Assembly (NCBI RefSeq): GCF_035916875.1
Contig: NZ_JAXUHN010000059.1
Location: 1 to 53,345 of the forward strand
Length of the DNA: 53,345 nt
Source of the DNA: Methylomicrobium sp035916875
Lineage (GTDB): Bacteria; Pseudomonadota; Gammaproteobacteria; Methylococcales; Methylomonadaceae
Direction: 5' to 3'
A program made the translations under genes and the position numbers. The notes beneath the pieces were generated by a model, which made no database searches, was not told where the DNA came from, and worked only from the letters and a program-made list of their open reading frames with translations. Position 1 is the stretch's first letter. Every line of letters starts with the position of its first letter. This document shows, one piece after another, positions 17,808 through 26,652 of the stretch.

Positions 17808-18377
17808 TCAGGCCGTTTCGGGCTGCGCTTTGGCGAGTTGTTGACGATGGCGCCCGTAGCGAGGATTGCCGTGTTTTTTGGCGCGCCGGTTTTTGACCCT
17901 GCGAATGTCCAGCTTTTGACGGTTGATCTCGACCGATTTCAAATGTTGGAAAATATCCGGCGGCATTTCATCGGGTAATTCTATCAGCGTGTATAGTTCC
18001 TGAATATCGATATTGGCGATATTTTTTTGATCGACGCCTGATTCTTCAATCAAAACTTTTTTGAGTTCTTCAACGGTGACTTGATGTTGGCGGCCGACAT
18101 CGAGTCGATAGCGCACCAGTTTTATGGTTTGAGGTATGGCTTGCCGTAAGACGCTGGAGCGCTGTGTATGGGGCGGAGCGATTGCTGCGACCTGAACGTT
18201 CGCTGGGTTTTGCAGTAAAAACAGCAGGGCAGCGGCGCAATCCAGGAAATCGAAGCCCGATTTTTCGCTTAAGTTCTTCAGATAGGCTCTCTGACTGCCG
18301 AGATCCTCGATATTGACGATCTGTTGTATTCGGTTATCCAATCCGGTCGGCAGGCTGGGTTTGTCGGTATTATTCAT
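17808..18377 (-). CDS. Stand-alone DbpA-type RNA-binding domain protein (like the C-terminus of DeaD/CsdA helicases)
   Basis: Protein of 189 aa. Residues about 85-160 fit a DbpA RNA-binding fold: VRYRLDVGRQHQVTVEELKK, then DQKNIANIDIQELYTLIELP, then KSVEINRQKLDIRRVKN. The first part (LGSQRAYLKNLSEKSGFDFL, DCAAALLFLLQ) resembles the linker before that domain in DeaD/CsdA RNA helicases. The tail (KNRRAKKHGNPRYGRHRQQ) is basic. No helicase motif is present and no helicase gene is adjacent, so it is either a truncated helicase kept as an RNA-binding protein or a separate family. The ATG at 18377 opens a full-length reading frame, so it does not look like decay. Function is unknown; binding to structured RNA is inference. 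Confidence 0.72.
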   Translation of the reverse strand: MNNTDKPSLPTGLDNRIQQIVNIEDLGSQRAYLKNLSEKSGFDFLDCAAALLFLLQNPANVQVAAIAPPHTQRSSVLRQAIPQTIKLVRYRLDVGRQHQVTVEELKKVLIEESGVDQKNIANIDIQELYTLIELPDEMPPDIFQHLKSVEINRQKLDIRRVKNRRAKKHGNPRYGRHRQQLAKAQPETA

Positions 18378-18460
18378 CCTGGAAAATAGTGGTCGCGTGG
18401 AGTGTTTATGTCAACAACGGCAAAAAATCAGCGGCATCGGGCTCATGCATCTGTTCTCGA

Positions 18461-19765
18461 TCAGAGTCTCTTGTCAAAGATTTCGACATAGGCCTCATCG
18501 CGAATTCGACGCAGCCAGAGCTCGGTTTCTTCTTCGATTTTCCGTTTGCGTATCGCCTCCCGGGCCATATTTTTTTGGTGCTCGCTGCTATTGTCCTTGG
18601 TTTCGCGATCCAGCACCTGAATCAAGTGCCAACCGAATTGAGTCTGCACCGGGTCGCTGATTTGTTTGATTGCAAGCCCATTCATCGCGACTTCAAACTC
18701 TTTGACGAGATCGCCGGGATTCACCTTGCCCAAGGAACCGCCTTTCAAGGCAGAACCTTTATCATCCGAGTGAGCGCGCGCGAGGGCGGCAAAGTCGTCG
18801 CCGTCAGCTATGCGCTCCTTCAGCGCCAGCAAGCGTTTTTTGGCTTCGTTATCGTCGATCAATTCGTTGGTCTTGATCAAAATGTGCCGGACTTCGGTTT
18901 TGGTGACCATGTGATTGTCAGCGCCTTTCGTCTCAAGCATTTTGATGATGTGAAAGCCGCTGGGACTGCGTATCGGATCGGACACTTCACCCGCACTCAT
19001 TTTGCCGGCGACGTCGACAAAAATGGTCGGGATGTCGTTAAGTTTGCGCCAGCCCAAATCGCCTCCCGACAGTGCGTTGTCGTCATCCGAATTGCTGACC
19101 GCAGTATGCGTAAAATCCTGGCCTTTGCGCAGCTTGGCGACGATGTCGTCGGCTTTGCTTTTGGCGGCTTGAATTTGTGGGGCGGAAGCGCCCTCCTTGA
19201 GAGCGATCAGAATATGGCCCAAATGATATTGTACCGAATCGGCGCCGATTTTTCCCTGGGTTTCGAGATAGTGTTCGACTTCCCGGTCGGTCACTTTGAT
19301 GCGGGCGCCAATCTCGCGTGCGCGCAACTGATTGATCATGATTTCATTGCGCAGATTATCCAGAAAGCTTTTATAGGCCATGCCCTGGCTGATCAATTCG
19401 TTTCTGAATTCATCAGGGCTCATATTGTTATTATGAGCGATTTCGGCGACCGAACTGTTCAGCATTTCATCGCTGACCGTGATGCCGGCTTTTTCGGCCA
19501 GCTGCTTTTGCAGTTTGTCGACAATCAATTTTTCTAGCACCTGATGGCGCAGTGTTGAGGCCGGCGGCATCACGACATTGGATGACTGCATTCGCTGCGC
19601 GATCATGTGAGTCTCTTGTTCCAGTTCATGCTCCAATACTACGTCATCCTCGACTATGGCAACGATATTATCGAGCATCTCGGCATGGGCGGCAGTGGTA
19701 CCCGTCAGAAAATGCAGCAGAAAAAAAGCAATAAAGAATTGTTTCATTAGTGTTCGGTGGATCAT
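18461..19765 (-). CDS. surA: Periplasmic chaperone/peptidyl-prolyl isomerase SurA
   Basis: SurA of 434 aa assists outer-membrane protein folding. After a signal peptide (core FFIAFFLLHFLTG, cleavage after AAHA) comes the chaperone N-domain (LDNIVAIVEDDVVLEHEL). Two parvulin domains follow, seen as YHLGHILIALKEGA and VRHILIKTNELIDD with DLGWRKLNDIP and SLGKVNPGDLV; a C-terminal helix ends the protein. The ATG at 19765 overlaps the lptD stop (ATGA), so translation coupling is likely. An ATG six codons downstream (19747) gives a more compact signal peptide and is an alternative start. LptD is itself a well-known SurA client, which fits the operon. Confidence 0.96.
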   Translation of the reverse strand: MIHRTLMKQFFIAFFLLHFLTGTTAAHAEMLDNIVAIVEDDVVLEHELEQETHMIAQRMQSSNVVMPPASTLRHQVLEKLIVDKLQKQLAEKAGITVSDEMLNSSVAEIAHNNNMSPDEFRNELISQGMAYKSFLDNLRNEIMINQLRAREIGARIKVTDREVEHYLETQGKIGADSVQYHLGHILIALKEGASAPQIQAAKSKADDIVAKLRKGQDFTHTAVSNSDDDNALSGGDLGWRKLNDIPTIFVDVAGKMSAGEVSDPIRSPSGFHIIKMLETKGADNHMVTKTEVRHILIKTNELIDDNEAKKRLLALKERIADGDDFAALARAHSDDKGSALKGGSLGKVNPGDLVKEFEVAMNGLAIKQISDPVQTQFGWHLIQVLDRETKDNSSEHQKNMAREAIRKRKIEEETELWLRRIRDEAYVEIFDKRL

Positions 19766-22653
19766 TTTTCCGGTCTTTGGTAACCGTAAATGCTTTGTTC
19801 AAAGAATTTGTCAAGGTTTTCACCCAGCCCGGTCAGACCTTTGAGTTCTACCTGGAAGAAAACGCCTGTTTGGCTGACGCCTTCGGCAAGCTGCTGATTC
19901 GGGCTATTAATCGTATTGGCGCCATTAATCCAGCGGCGTCCAATCACCCGGAAACGCCAGCAGCAATTTTCTTTTTCCAAACCGAGAAAGGTTTCCTGCG
20001 AATTATTATAAAGCCAGGAATATTGCCAGCGGCCGATCGCATACCAGCTTTTGAGGAGCGGCCAGCGAAAACTCAAATCGCTTTGCACCAAGTCTCTTCC
20101 GTGGATTACCGCCTGATCGGTCAGCGGATTATAGTTATTTTGCCTTGCGGATTCGAACCAAATATCTCGGTTTTTTATCAGGGTTTGTTCAACCAGATTA
20201 TCTTTCCGGTAATTGAAGCCAACGTTCAGAATCTTCTCGGTTTCATTTACGAAATGCAGCACTGCCTTGCTTCTGACGATTTCATTGGTCTGCGGGTTCC
20301 ATTGGACGCCGCTTTCTCCGGACCAGTGGTCGGTAAATTCGCTGCTGAGTTCGGCAACCAGCGGTGAAAAACTGCCTGTTTCGGCAGGAGTTTGAAATCC
20401 TTCCGCGGGTTCCGTTACGAAATTAGGCAGATAGTGAATCCTGATTGGCGCGGTTACTTCGCGGTTTTGGAAATAAATAATCTCCCCGATATTGAATTTC
20501 AATTTTTCACGGCCGCTTGCAGGATCGATCAGTCGGGTCGTCAGCGCTGCGGTGATTTGATTGGCGTCCTGGAGCCGGTCGGTACCGCTGAAGCTGTTTT
20601 CTCGGAACAGATTGCTGAACCATAAATCGTAGCGAGAGGTATCGAATAAGGGAATATCTGTTTGGTCCTTTCTAGGTATGTATAAATAAAACAAGCGTGG
20701 TTCGATCGTATGCTTCAGGGACGAGTCCGCATTGCCCAGATCTCTTTCGAAAGTCATGCCGCTGTCTAAAGAAAGAATCGGCAAGGTTCGGCTAACCGTG
20801 CTAGGCCAGCTTTGCGATGGATCAGTCGTGGATTTTTCAGAGAGCTGATAACCGGTGTACTGGAGGGAAGCCTTGGGTGTTAAAAAACCCCATTCCGAAT
20901 GCAGAGGCGAGCTGATTGAAGGTTTGATATTTACACGCTGGCCGTTGACAAGACTTTGATGTTGAAAATAGGTGTATTCGCCATCCAGAGCCGCATTAAG
21001 GGGCATAAAATTGAAAGCATGATCCAGATCGAGCTTGATTTGAGGCAGGCGTCGATAAGGTTGGCTATTGCTAGTCAAGGTTTGATCGATTGTTTGATAG
21101 TTCTCGACAAGACCTGTCAACGAGATGCCTTTGCTTTTATCGGTGTAGCCTAGATCGGCCGAGCTTTTGACGAAACTGAAATTCGGAAAGCTCAGCGCGT
21201 TGCCGAGATCTCCGAAATATTGCTTGTCCGACACATAATTCAGATCCACATTTGAGTGGATATACGAACCGAATTGGCTGGTGTTTTTGATCGACCCCAA
21301 AAAACGCGCTTTATTGAGAAGCTGGTCGTTAGGCATAACCTCGAAGTCGACTTTGCTATTCGAGTAGGGGGTTAGTAGCCTGAGTTCGCTGCCCAATAGT
21401 AAGCCGCGCTTGGTCAAATAGCGAGGTTTAAAGAGGGCATCATAGTTCGGCGCAATGTTCCAGTAATAAGGTACCGAAATGTTGAAGCCACCGCGTTGCG
21501 TGTTACCGTAATTAGGCGACAGGAAGCCCGATAAGCGCCTGGCATCGGTAGGAAAAGACAAATATGGCGAGTAAAAGACCGGTGCGCCTTTGAATTCGAC
21601 CCAGGCGTTTTTGGCGGAGCCTTTGCCGGTGGCGTCATTCACTTTTAGGTCGGACGCATGCACGACCCAATCCGTGTTGCCCGGAGGGCAAGTGGTGTAG
21701 GCGACGCCCTTGTAGCGCAATAGCGTTTGACTTTCGCGGTAAGCGGCGGTGGCGCTGCCTCTGAGGGGGGCGGACGGATTGATGAACTGCACGTTTCTCA
21801 AAACCGCCTGGTCCTGCGCCAGTTTCAGATTTGCGGAATTACTGTATATAGACAAATTGTCCTCGTTATAATACACCTCGCCTTGCAGATCCAGTGTTTG
21901 CGAAACGCTGTCATACTGTGCGGTGTTTGAAATCGAGTGCTGGTCGGCGCGGGTAATTTCGACATTGCCTTTATAACTGCTGATTTCATTTTCGAAGACT
22001 TCGCCGTAATCGGCATTTACATCCAGTGGCGATACGTCGCGCAGATACCGGCCGGGCGTAAAGGCGGGGGCTGCAGTCGGTTCGATGCTGCAGCGATACC
22101 ATGGATCGTATTTAAGATTTGACGCCAAATTGGCAAAGATTTGTTCCTGATTCGAGTCGAATGCCGGCTCAAGTAGGCTGAAGCCGTTTTCCTCGGCAGC
22201 GACGACGCGCGTTCGCCCTTTCGGATCGGGGCCGGTTAGGTTGCAATTCCAGTCCTCGCCGCCTTCCGCAGCTTTACAGCGCCAGCCGGCTTGCCGGTTG
22301 TCTTCCTGGCGCAGATTTTCTTTGACGGCGATGGCTTTGCGCACGGTCGGCTTGACCACGATTTGCTTTTCGGCAACCGGCTTGGGTTGAGCCTTGGTTT
22401 CGGCTCTAATTTCCGGAATCGGCGCCGGCGCCGATTCGCTGACTGCGGTTTCCTTTACCTCGGCCGGCGCGGGGGGTATGGATTTGGGTTGCTGCGCTAA
22501 CGGCTCGCCGCCGGTGTCGGCGGGAGAAGCTTTTTCGCCGGTGCAAACCCATTCCTTGCTGTTTTTGTCTTGATGGCAGTTCCAGACGGTGTCATCCGCA
22601 AAACCCGGAGTCAGCAGGAATGCGAAAAAAAACAGGAAGAAGCAAAAATGCAT
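19762..22653 (-). CDS. lptD: LPS-assembly protein LptD
   Basis: LptD of 963 aa inserts lipopolysaccharide into the outer leaflet of the outer membrane together with LptE. The signal peptide is very hydrophobic (FFLFFFAFLLTPGFA). Two short units with a W-x-C ... W-x-C pattern follow (Cys26/Cys37 and Cys126/Cys137), with a Pro/Ala/Lys-rich linker between them. The jellyroll (OstA) domain is near YDSVSQTLDLQGEVYY. The long barrel starts near YWNIAPNYDALFKPRY and contains WGFLTPKASLQYTGYQL. A CC pair (KENCCWRFRVIGRRW) lies near the C-terminus and should form the disulfides needed for LptD assembly. The ATG at 22653 is chosen because the signal peptide begins there; upstream in-frame sequence to 22737 lacks one. 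Confidence 0.95.
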   Translation of the reverse strand: MHFCFFLFFFAFLLTPGFADDTVWNCHQDKNSKEWVCTGEKASPADTGGEPLAQQPKSIPPAPAEVKETAVSESAPAPIPEIRAETKAQPKPVAEKQIVVKPTVRKAIAVKENLRQEDNRQAGWRCKAAEGGEDWNCNLTGPDPKGRTRVVAAEENGFSLLEPAFDSNQEQIFANLASNLKYDPWYRCSIEPTAAPAFTPGRYLRDVSPLDVNADYGEVFENEISSYKGNVEITRADQHSISNTAQYDSVSQTLDLQGEVYYNEDNLSIYSNSANLKLAQDQAVLRNVQFINPSAPLRGSATAAYRESQTLLRYKGVAYTTCPPGNTDWVVHASDLKVNDATGKGSAKNAWVEFKGAPVFYSPYLSFPTDARRLSGFLSPNYGNTQRGGFNISVPYYWNIAPNYDALFKPRYLTKRGLLLGSELRLLTPYSNSKVDFEVMPNDQLLNKARFLGSIKNTSQFGSYIHSNVDLNYVSDKQYFGDLGNALSFPNFSFVKSSADLGYTDKSKGISLTGLVENYQTIDQTLTSNSQPYRRLPQIKLDLDHAFNFMPLNAALDGEYTYFQHQSLVNGQRVNIKPSISSPLHSEWGFLTPKASLQYTGYQLSEKSTTDPSQSWPSTVSRTLPILSLDSGMTFERDLGNADSSLKHTIEPRLFYLYIPRKDQTDIPLFDTSRYDLWFSNLFRENSFSGTDRLQDANQITAALTTRLIDPASGREKLKFNIGEIIYFQNREVTAPIRIHYLPNFVTEPAEGFQTPAETGSFSPLVAELSSEFTDHWSGESGVQWNPQTNEIVRSKAVLHFVNETEKILNVGFNYRKDNLVEQTLIKNRDIWFESARQNNYNPLTDQAVIHGRDLVQSDLSFRWPLLKSWYAIGRWQYSWLYNNSQETFLGLEKENCCWRFRVIGRRWINGANTINSPNQQLAEGVSQTGVFFQVELKGLTGLGENLDKFFEQSIYGYQRPEK

Positions 22654-22763
22654 GCAGTTTTGGGGTATCAGTGGCGAAACGTTTCGTAAATAGACTAAAA
22701 TGCCAGATTCACATTTTACCTTAATTTTTCTGACCATATTAAACTAATCTAAACTGGATCATC

Positions 22764-23756
22764 ATGATTGAAGATTTGCGCATCATGGGCCTGCTCGACT
22801 GGCTTCGGCATGACTTGTTGATGACGATAACGCGTTGCGAACCGGCCTCCAGCGACGCCAGTTTCCGGCGCTATTTCAGGGTCGAGGGACCGGGAGGCCG
22901 GTTTGTCGTGATGGACGCGCCGCCCGAGAAAGAAAATGTGGCGGCCTTCATTAAGGTCAACCACTTTCTGAAGGCGGCCACCGTGCATGTGCCCGAGATT
23001 TTTGCACAAAATCTTGAGGAGGGCTATTTGCTGCTCGAAGACTTCGGCAGTGTGGATTTTCTGGACCGGGTGACGGCGGATAATGCCGGAGCGATGTACC
23101 GAGACGCGCTGGATAGCCTGTTCCGCTTACAGACCCGGACATCGATCGCAAGCTGCGGTTTGCCAAGTTACGATCACGCGCTGTTGACCCGGGAACTGGG
23201 CATTTTCGATGAGTGGTTCCTGGGGCAGCGGCTCGATATCGAGATGCCGTCCGACATTCGCGCTGCGCTGCACGAGCGCCTGATCGCTTCCGCGCTGGAA
23301 CAGCCGCGGTTCTGCGTGCATCGGGATTATCATTCGCGCAATCTGATGGCGCTGGAGGCAAATTCGCCCGGCGTGCTCGATTTTCAGGACGCGGTGATCG
23401 GCCCGGTCACCTATGATCTGGTGTCGCTGCTTAGGGACTGTTACATCGCCTGGCCCGAGCAGCAGATCGAAGGCTGGATGAGCGGCTATTACCGGCGTCT
23501 GCTCGCCGCGCAAATGATCGATTGCAGTCTGGAGCAGTTCCGGCGCTGGTTCGACTGGATGGGCATGCAGCGCCATCTGAAAGCGATCGGCATCTTTGCG
23601 CGCTTGAACCTGCGCGACGGCAAGCCCGGCTATCTGAAAGACATTCCACGCACCTTGAACTACGTGCTCGCGCAGGTCAATGCCTACCCCGAATTTGCCG
23701 AATTCGGCGAGTTTTTGCGTGAGAAGGTATTGCCGTTGCAAGAGGTCGCCGCATGA
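22764..23756 (+). CDS. amgK: N-acetylmuramate/N-acetylglucosamine kinase AmgK
   Basis: Aminoglycoside-phosphotransferase-fold kinase of 330 aa. The catalytic loop CVHRDYHSRNLM and the metal-binding LDFQDAVIGPVTYDLVSLL are intact, and the phosphate loop region SDASFRRYFRVEG is near the N-terminus. AmgK phosphorylates MurNAc at the anomeric position in the peptidoglycan-recycling route first described in Pseudomonas. It is coupled by ATGA overlap to murU, the next enzyme, and diverges from lptD as in Pseudomonas, which supports the assignment. Confidence 0.92.
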   Translation: MIEDLRIMGLLDWLRHDLLMTITRCEPASSDASFRRYFRVEGPGGRFVVMDAPPEKENVAAFIKVNHFLKAATVHVPEIFAQNLEEGYLLLEDFGSVDFLDRVTADNAGAMYRDALDSLFRLQTRTSIASCGLPSYDHALLTRELGIFDEWFLGQRLDIEMPSDIRAALHERLIASALEQPRFCVHRDYHSRNLMALEANSPGVLDFQDAVIGPVTYDLVSLLRDCYIAWPEQQIEGWMSGYYRRLLAAQMIDCSLEQFRRWFDWMGMQRHLKAIGIFARLNLRDGKPGYLKDIPRTLNYVLAQVNAYPEFAEFGEFLREKVLPLQEVAA

Positions 23757-24433
23757 AAGCGATGATCCTCGCGGCGGGTCGCGGCGAAAGAATGCGCCCG
23801 TTGACCGATCACACGCCAAAGCCGCTGTTAAAGGTGGCCGGCAAGGCGCTGATCGAACATACGATCGCCCAGTTGGTCGGCGCGGGCTTTACCGAGATCG
23901 TGATCAATCACGCGCACCTCGGCGCGCAGATCGAAGCCGCGCTCGGCGTAGGCGAGCGCTACGGCGCGCGCATCCAGTATTCATCCGAAGGCGCACAGGC
24001 GCTCGAAACCGCCGGCGGCATCATCAATGCATTGCCGTTATTGGGCGATGATCCGTTCCTGGTCGTGAACGGCGATATTGCGACCGATTTTCCGTTTGAA
24101 ACCTTGCATCGAGTGCCGGTCGATCTGGCGCATCTGATCCTGGTCGATAATCCGGAGCATCATACCCAGGGCGATTTCGGGCTGGACGACGAGGGCGGGG
24201 TGATCGAAAACGGCAAGGAGACCTTTACCTTCAGCGGCATCGGGATATACGATCCGGCCCTATTCGCCGATACGCCGGCGGGCGTCAGCAAGCTCGGTCC
24301 GTTGCTGCGCCGGGCTATCGGCCTTCAGCGGGTGTCGGGTCAGAAATATGACGGGTTCTGGATGGATATTGGAACTCCCGAGCGTTTAGCGACTCTTGAT
24401 CTTTATTACTCACAAACAGGAGCAACCTCATGA
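23753..24433 (+). CDS. murU: N-acetylmuramate alpha-1-phosphate uridylyltransferase MurU
   Basis: Nucleotidyltransferase of 226 aa that makes UDP-MurNAc from MurNAc-1-phosphate and UTP. The signature AMILAAGRGERMRPLTDHTP and the activating lysine in PKPLLKVAGK are present. The metal-binding VVNGDIATDF is in the middle, and FWMDIGTPERL is near the end. Together with AmgK it bypasses de novo UDP-MurNAc synthesis and therefore the fosfomycin-sensitive MurA step. The start overlaps the amgK stop and the stop overlaps the dodecin start. Confidence 0.93.
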   Translation: MKAMILAAGRGERMRPLTDHTPKPLLKVAGKALIEHTIAQLVGAGFTEIVINHAHLGAQIEAALGVGERYGARIQYSSEGAQALETAGGIINALPLLGDDPFLVVNGDIATDFPFETLHRVPVDLAHLILVDNPEHHTQGDFGLDDEGGVIENGKETFTFSGIGIYDPALFADTPAGVSKLGPLLRRAIGLQRVSGQKYDGFWMDIGTPERLATLDLYYSQTGATS

Positions 24434-24639
24434 GCGATCATATCTACAAGAAAATCGAGCTGACCGGCTCTTCGACCGTCGGCTTGCAGGACGCGATCGA
24501 GAACGCGGTTGCGCGCGCCTCGAAAACGATTCAGAACATGCGCTGGTTCGAAGTGGTCGAAACGCGCGGCCAAATCGAAAACGGCAAGATCGCGCACTGG
24601 CAGGTCACGATCAAGGTCGGCTTTGCGCTGAACGAATAA
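24430..24639 (+). CDS. Dodecin family flavin-binding protein
   Basis: Protein of 69 aa with the full dodecin pattern: YKKIELTGSSTVGLQDAIEN, the Trp of the flavin-stacking site in NMRWFEVVETRG, and HWQVTIKVGF at the end. Dodecins form hollow 12-mers that store or buffer flavins. Its ATG overlaps the murU stop (ATGA), so it is the third gene of a translationally coupled unit with amgK-murU. No flavin-biosynthesis gene is nearby. Confidence 0.93.
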   Translation: MSDHIYKKIELTGSSTVGLQDAIENAVARASKTIQNMRWFEVVETRGQIENGKIAHWQVTIKVGFALNE

Positions 24640-25042
24640 AGTCGGAGATGCGTTGCCGGAATCAACGGCCTCCGATAACGCGTTGCCATTTCGCGCAATT
24701 AAGCGGCTTTGATTTTGCTGGCGTGCCCGCAGAACTGAAGGCTTCGTATCGCGCCCGGCACACCGCCACCGTGGCCAGGACAAGTCCATCCTGGCTATAC
24801 GGGCCGGGATCTATGCTGCCGCCAAAGCCAAATACCCGGAGTGCTGGTCAAAAGACATACGCAACTGGAATCCGGTCGGCGCTGTTGCCCTCAACTCCGA
24901 CAAGGCAATGCGAGAAAATTTGAAGACAGCCGCGTAATTCTTGCGGTAACTATCTTGAAAAACGCCGCTCGACTGCGCCGCAATTGTTTCAAGATGTTTA
25001 AAATCACCGCTTTTTCGTAGTCGTAAGCTCGCTTCAACACTC
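24640..25042. other. Gap of about 400 bp after dodecin, holding a transposase-like relic
   Basis: Apart from the coding relic at 24761-24937, I see no start-to-stop gene with a ribosome site here. The sequence is GC-rich like its neighbours and has no clear terminator after dodecin. Confidence 0.5.
24761..24937 (+). pseudogene. Transposase-like C-terminal relic
   Basis: An open frame without its own start ends at TAA 24935-24937. The peptide contains KYPECWSKDIRNWNPVGAVA and then LNSDKAMRENLKTAA. The W-S-x-x-x-R-N-W-x-P ... V-x-L-N arrangement resembles tails of insertion-sequence transposases. The corresponding upstream part is missing. The family cannot be fixed by eye. Confidence 0.35.
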
Positions 25043-25375
25043 TTATTTCTTTTTATAAAAATTCGTGGTGTAACAAGACATCAGCGCGCCCCTAACAGCT
25101 GGGGCATCATTTTGTTTGTAGAGCTTACTGTCCTTATCGTTCATGGTAGGCATAAGATTTTTGGTTTCATCGGAAATATCGCCATTGCCAAAAACCGCAT
25201 CGGCGACGCAATTACAGTAAGCGCTCGCCTGTTCTGTAGAGCGTGTGGCGCTCTCCTGTTTTATGCAACTATTAACGAAAACAGGCTTAACCTTGTAGGT
25301 ATCACTATTCTCTCCGCTGCATGCTGACAAATCGACACATAATGCCGCTATAAACACTAAAATTTTCTTATTCAT
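25043..25375 (-). CDS. Small hypothetical lipoprotein
   Basis: Protein of 110 aa with a signal sequence (KKILVFIAALCV) and a lipobox LSAC, giving lipidated Cys19. The mature part has further cysteines (NSCIKQ, AYCNCVADAV, LMSCYTT), probably forming disulfides in the periplasm. There is no recognisable domain. The gene is more AT-rich than its neighbours and stands alone after the transposase-like relic, which may indicate acquisition. Confidence 0.65.
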   Translation of the reverse strand: MNKKILVFIAALCVDLSACSGENSDTYKVKPVFVNSCIKQESATRSTEQASAYCNCVADAVFGNGDISDETKNLMPTMNDKDSKLYKQNDAPAVRGALMSCYTTNFYKKK

Positions 25376-25427
25376 TTCATTCCTTATTGTCGATTATTAT
25401 CATGGAGAAATTGTATTCGCTTAGCGT

Positions 25428-26474
25428 TTATTTGCTGAATGTAATGTAACGCCGGTACGGCGAGTCCTGTTTCCAGGTGAAAGATTCGGTGTAGTAGTGC
25501 ATCAGGCCCAGATAGCCCAACAGGCCCAGGGTGACCGCCTTGCGAATCTCGATGCCGAACCAGTAGTTGGTAATAAAGTTGACCACTTGGTCGCCATAGG
25601 CTTGCAATATGAAAGCGAGGCCGAAAGACAGCACCGGCAGCACGATGAAACAGTGCACATGCCAGCTTTTGGCCTGACGGTAGAGCCAGTTTTGTGGCTG
25701 CTGATGGTGGCGGTTGTAATCGTGCGTCACGTAAAAGAAATAGGCGGTCGCATCATGCACCAGCCGGGGGCCGAGGATCGCCAAAAAATAGTATTGCTGA
25801 ATGAACAGATAATAACTGCTCAATACCAGCAGGGTATTGGACCACAAAAACCATTTGCCGAATGCGGTCGCTACCAGGCGTTGGCAATACACGGTGCCGA
25901 GCGCGAGCAGCACGCACAAATTGCCGGCAATGAGCTTGATCCATTCAACTTGTTCCGGCGTCAGTTTCGCTTGCAGAAAGATGCCGAGATAAATGAGCAA
26001 TCCCGCACCGACGCTGAGTCCAAGCAAGCCATAGAAATGCGGAGACGGCAGTTTGCACAGCCCGCGCGCCAGGCCGTGCTGCTGTTTCAGCACATGCAGG
26101 ACGGTCCAGGCGGCGACCGCGACGTAAAACACATAATAAGGCAGAAACAGACTGCCGATGCCGAAGACGGCCGCGAGGGCGAGCGTCATCCGGAAGATGC
26201 GGGGTTTATAAAGCTTCAAATAATCGCCGTTGCTGCATAACAAAATCGCGCTGGCGACGATGTGCGGGGTGCCGAACAAAATTTGATATAGCAAGAAATG
26301 CCCGGTGTTGCTGGGCATATTTTCTTTCAGAAAATACTGCCAGAACCAGCCGTCGAACAACTGGAGCAGGATGCAGACCGGAATGATCAGATACAGCGCC
26401 AGGATCAGGCGGAAGGAAACGGCCATCCGGGCTGGCGTTGAAAAATCTTGTGATGAAATGATTTGAGCAGACAT
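25428..26474 (-). CDS. Histidine-rich polytopic membrane protein of unknown function
   Basis: Protein of 348 aa with about nine or ten predicted membrane spans, for example LILALYLIIPVCILLQLF and AVFGIGSLFLPYYVFYVAVA. Conserved-looking polar residues sit next to spans: FGTPHIVAS, VLHVLKQQHG, LVHDATAYFFYVTHDYNRHH and LMHYYTESFTWK. Histidines placed this way are typical of membrane-bound di-iron or other metal enzymes and of Brp/Blh-type carotene oxygenases. I cannot assign it to a family. It stands alone, with about 180 bp to the rimO stop downstream of its start side. Confidence 0.7.
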   Translation of the reverse strand: MSAQIISSQDFSTPARMAVSFRLILALYLIIPVCILLQLFDGWFWQYFLKENMPSNTGHFLLYQILFGTPHIVASAILLCSNGDYLKLYKPRIFRMTLALAAVFGIGSLFLPYYVFYVAVAAWTVLHVLKQQHGLARGLCKLPSPHFYGLLGLSVGAGLLIYLGIFLQAKLTPEQVEWIKLIAGNLCVLLALGTVYCQRLVATAFGKWFLWSNTLLVLSSYYLFIQQYYFLAILGPRLVHDATAYFFYVTHDYNRHHQQPQNWLYRQAKSWHVHCFIVLPVLSFGLAFILQAYGDQVVNFITNYWFGIEIRKAVTLGLLGYLGLMHYYTESFTWKQDSPYRRYITFSK

Positions 26475-26652
26475 AAAAAACGATCCCGCATTGATTTACA
26501 TGATGGTGTATGAATTCCTTGGGCATGAAGCGTGTAAATTCACGCAAATGTAAAGTAGGGTGCGAGCGGCTCGGTTTGGATCCGATCGGAATCGGAGGGC
26601 TCCGCCGATCGCAGCCTCAACTCATGATCAAACGCTGATTCCGCAGCGTATG

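Noticed and set aside
18389..19537. A 382-codon plus-strand frame
   Set aside because: Antisense shadow of surA, which has full domain support.
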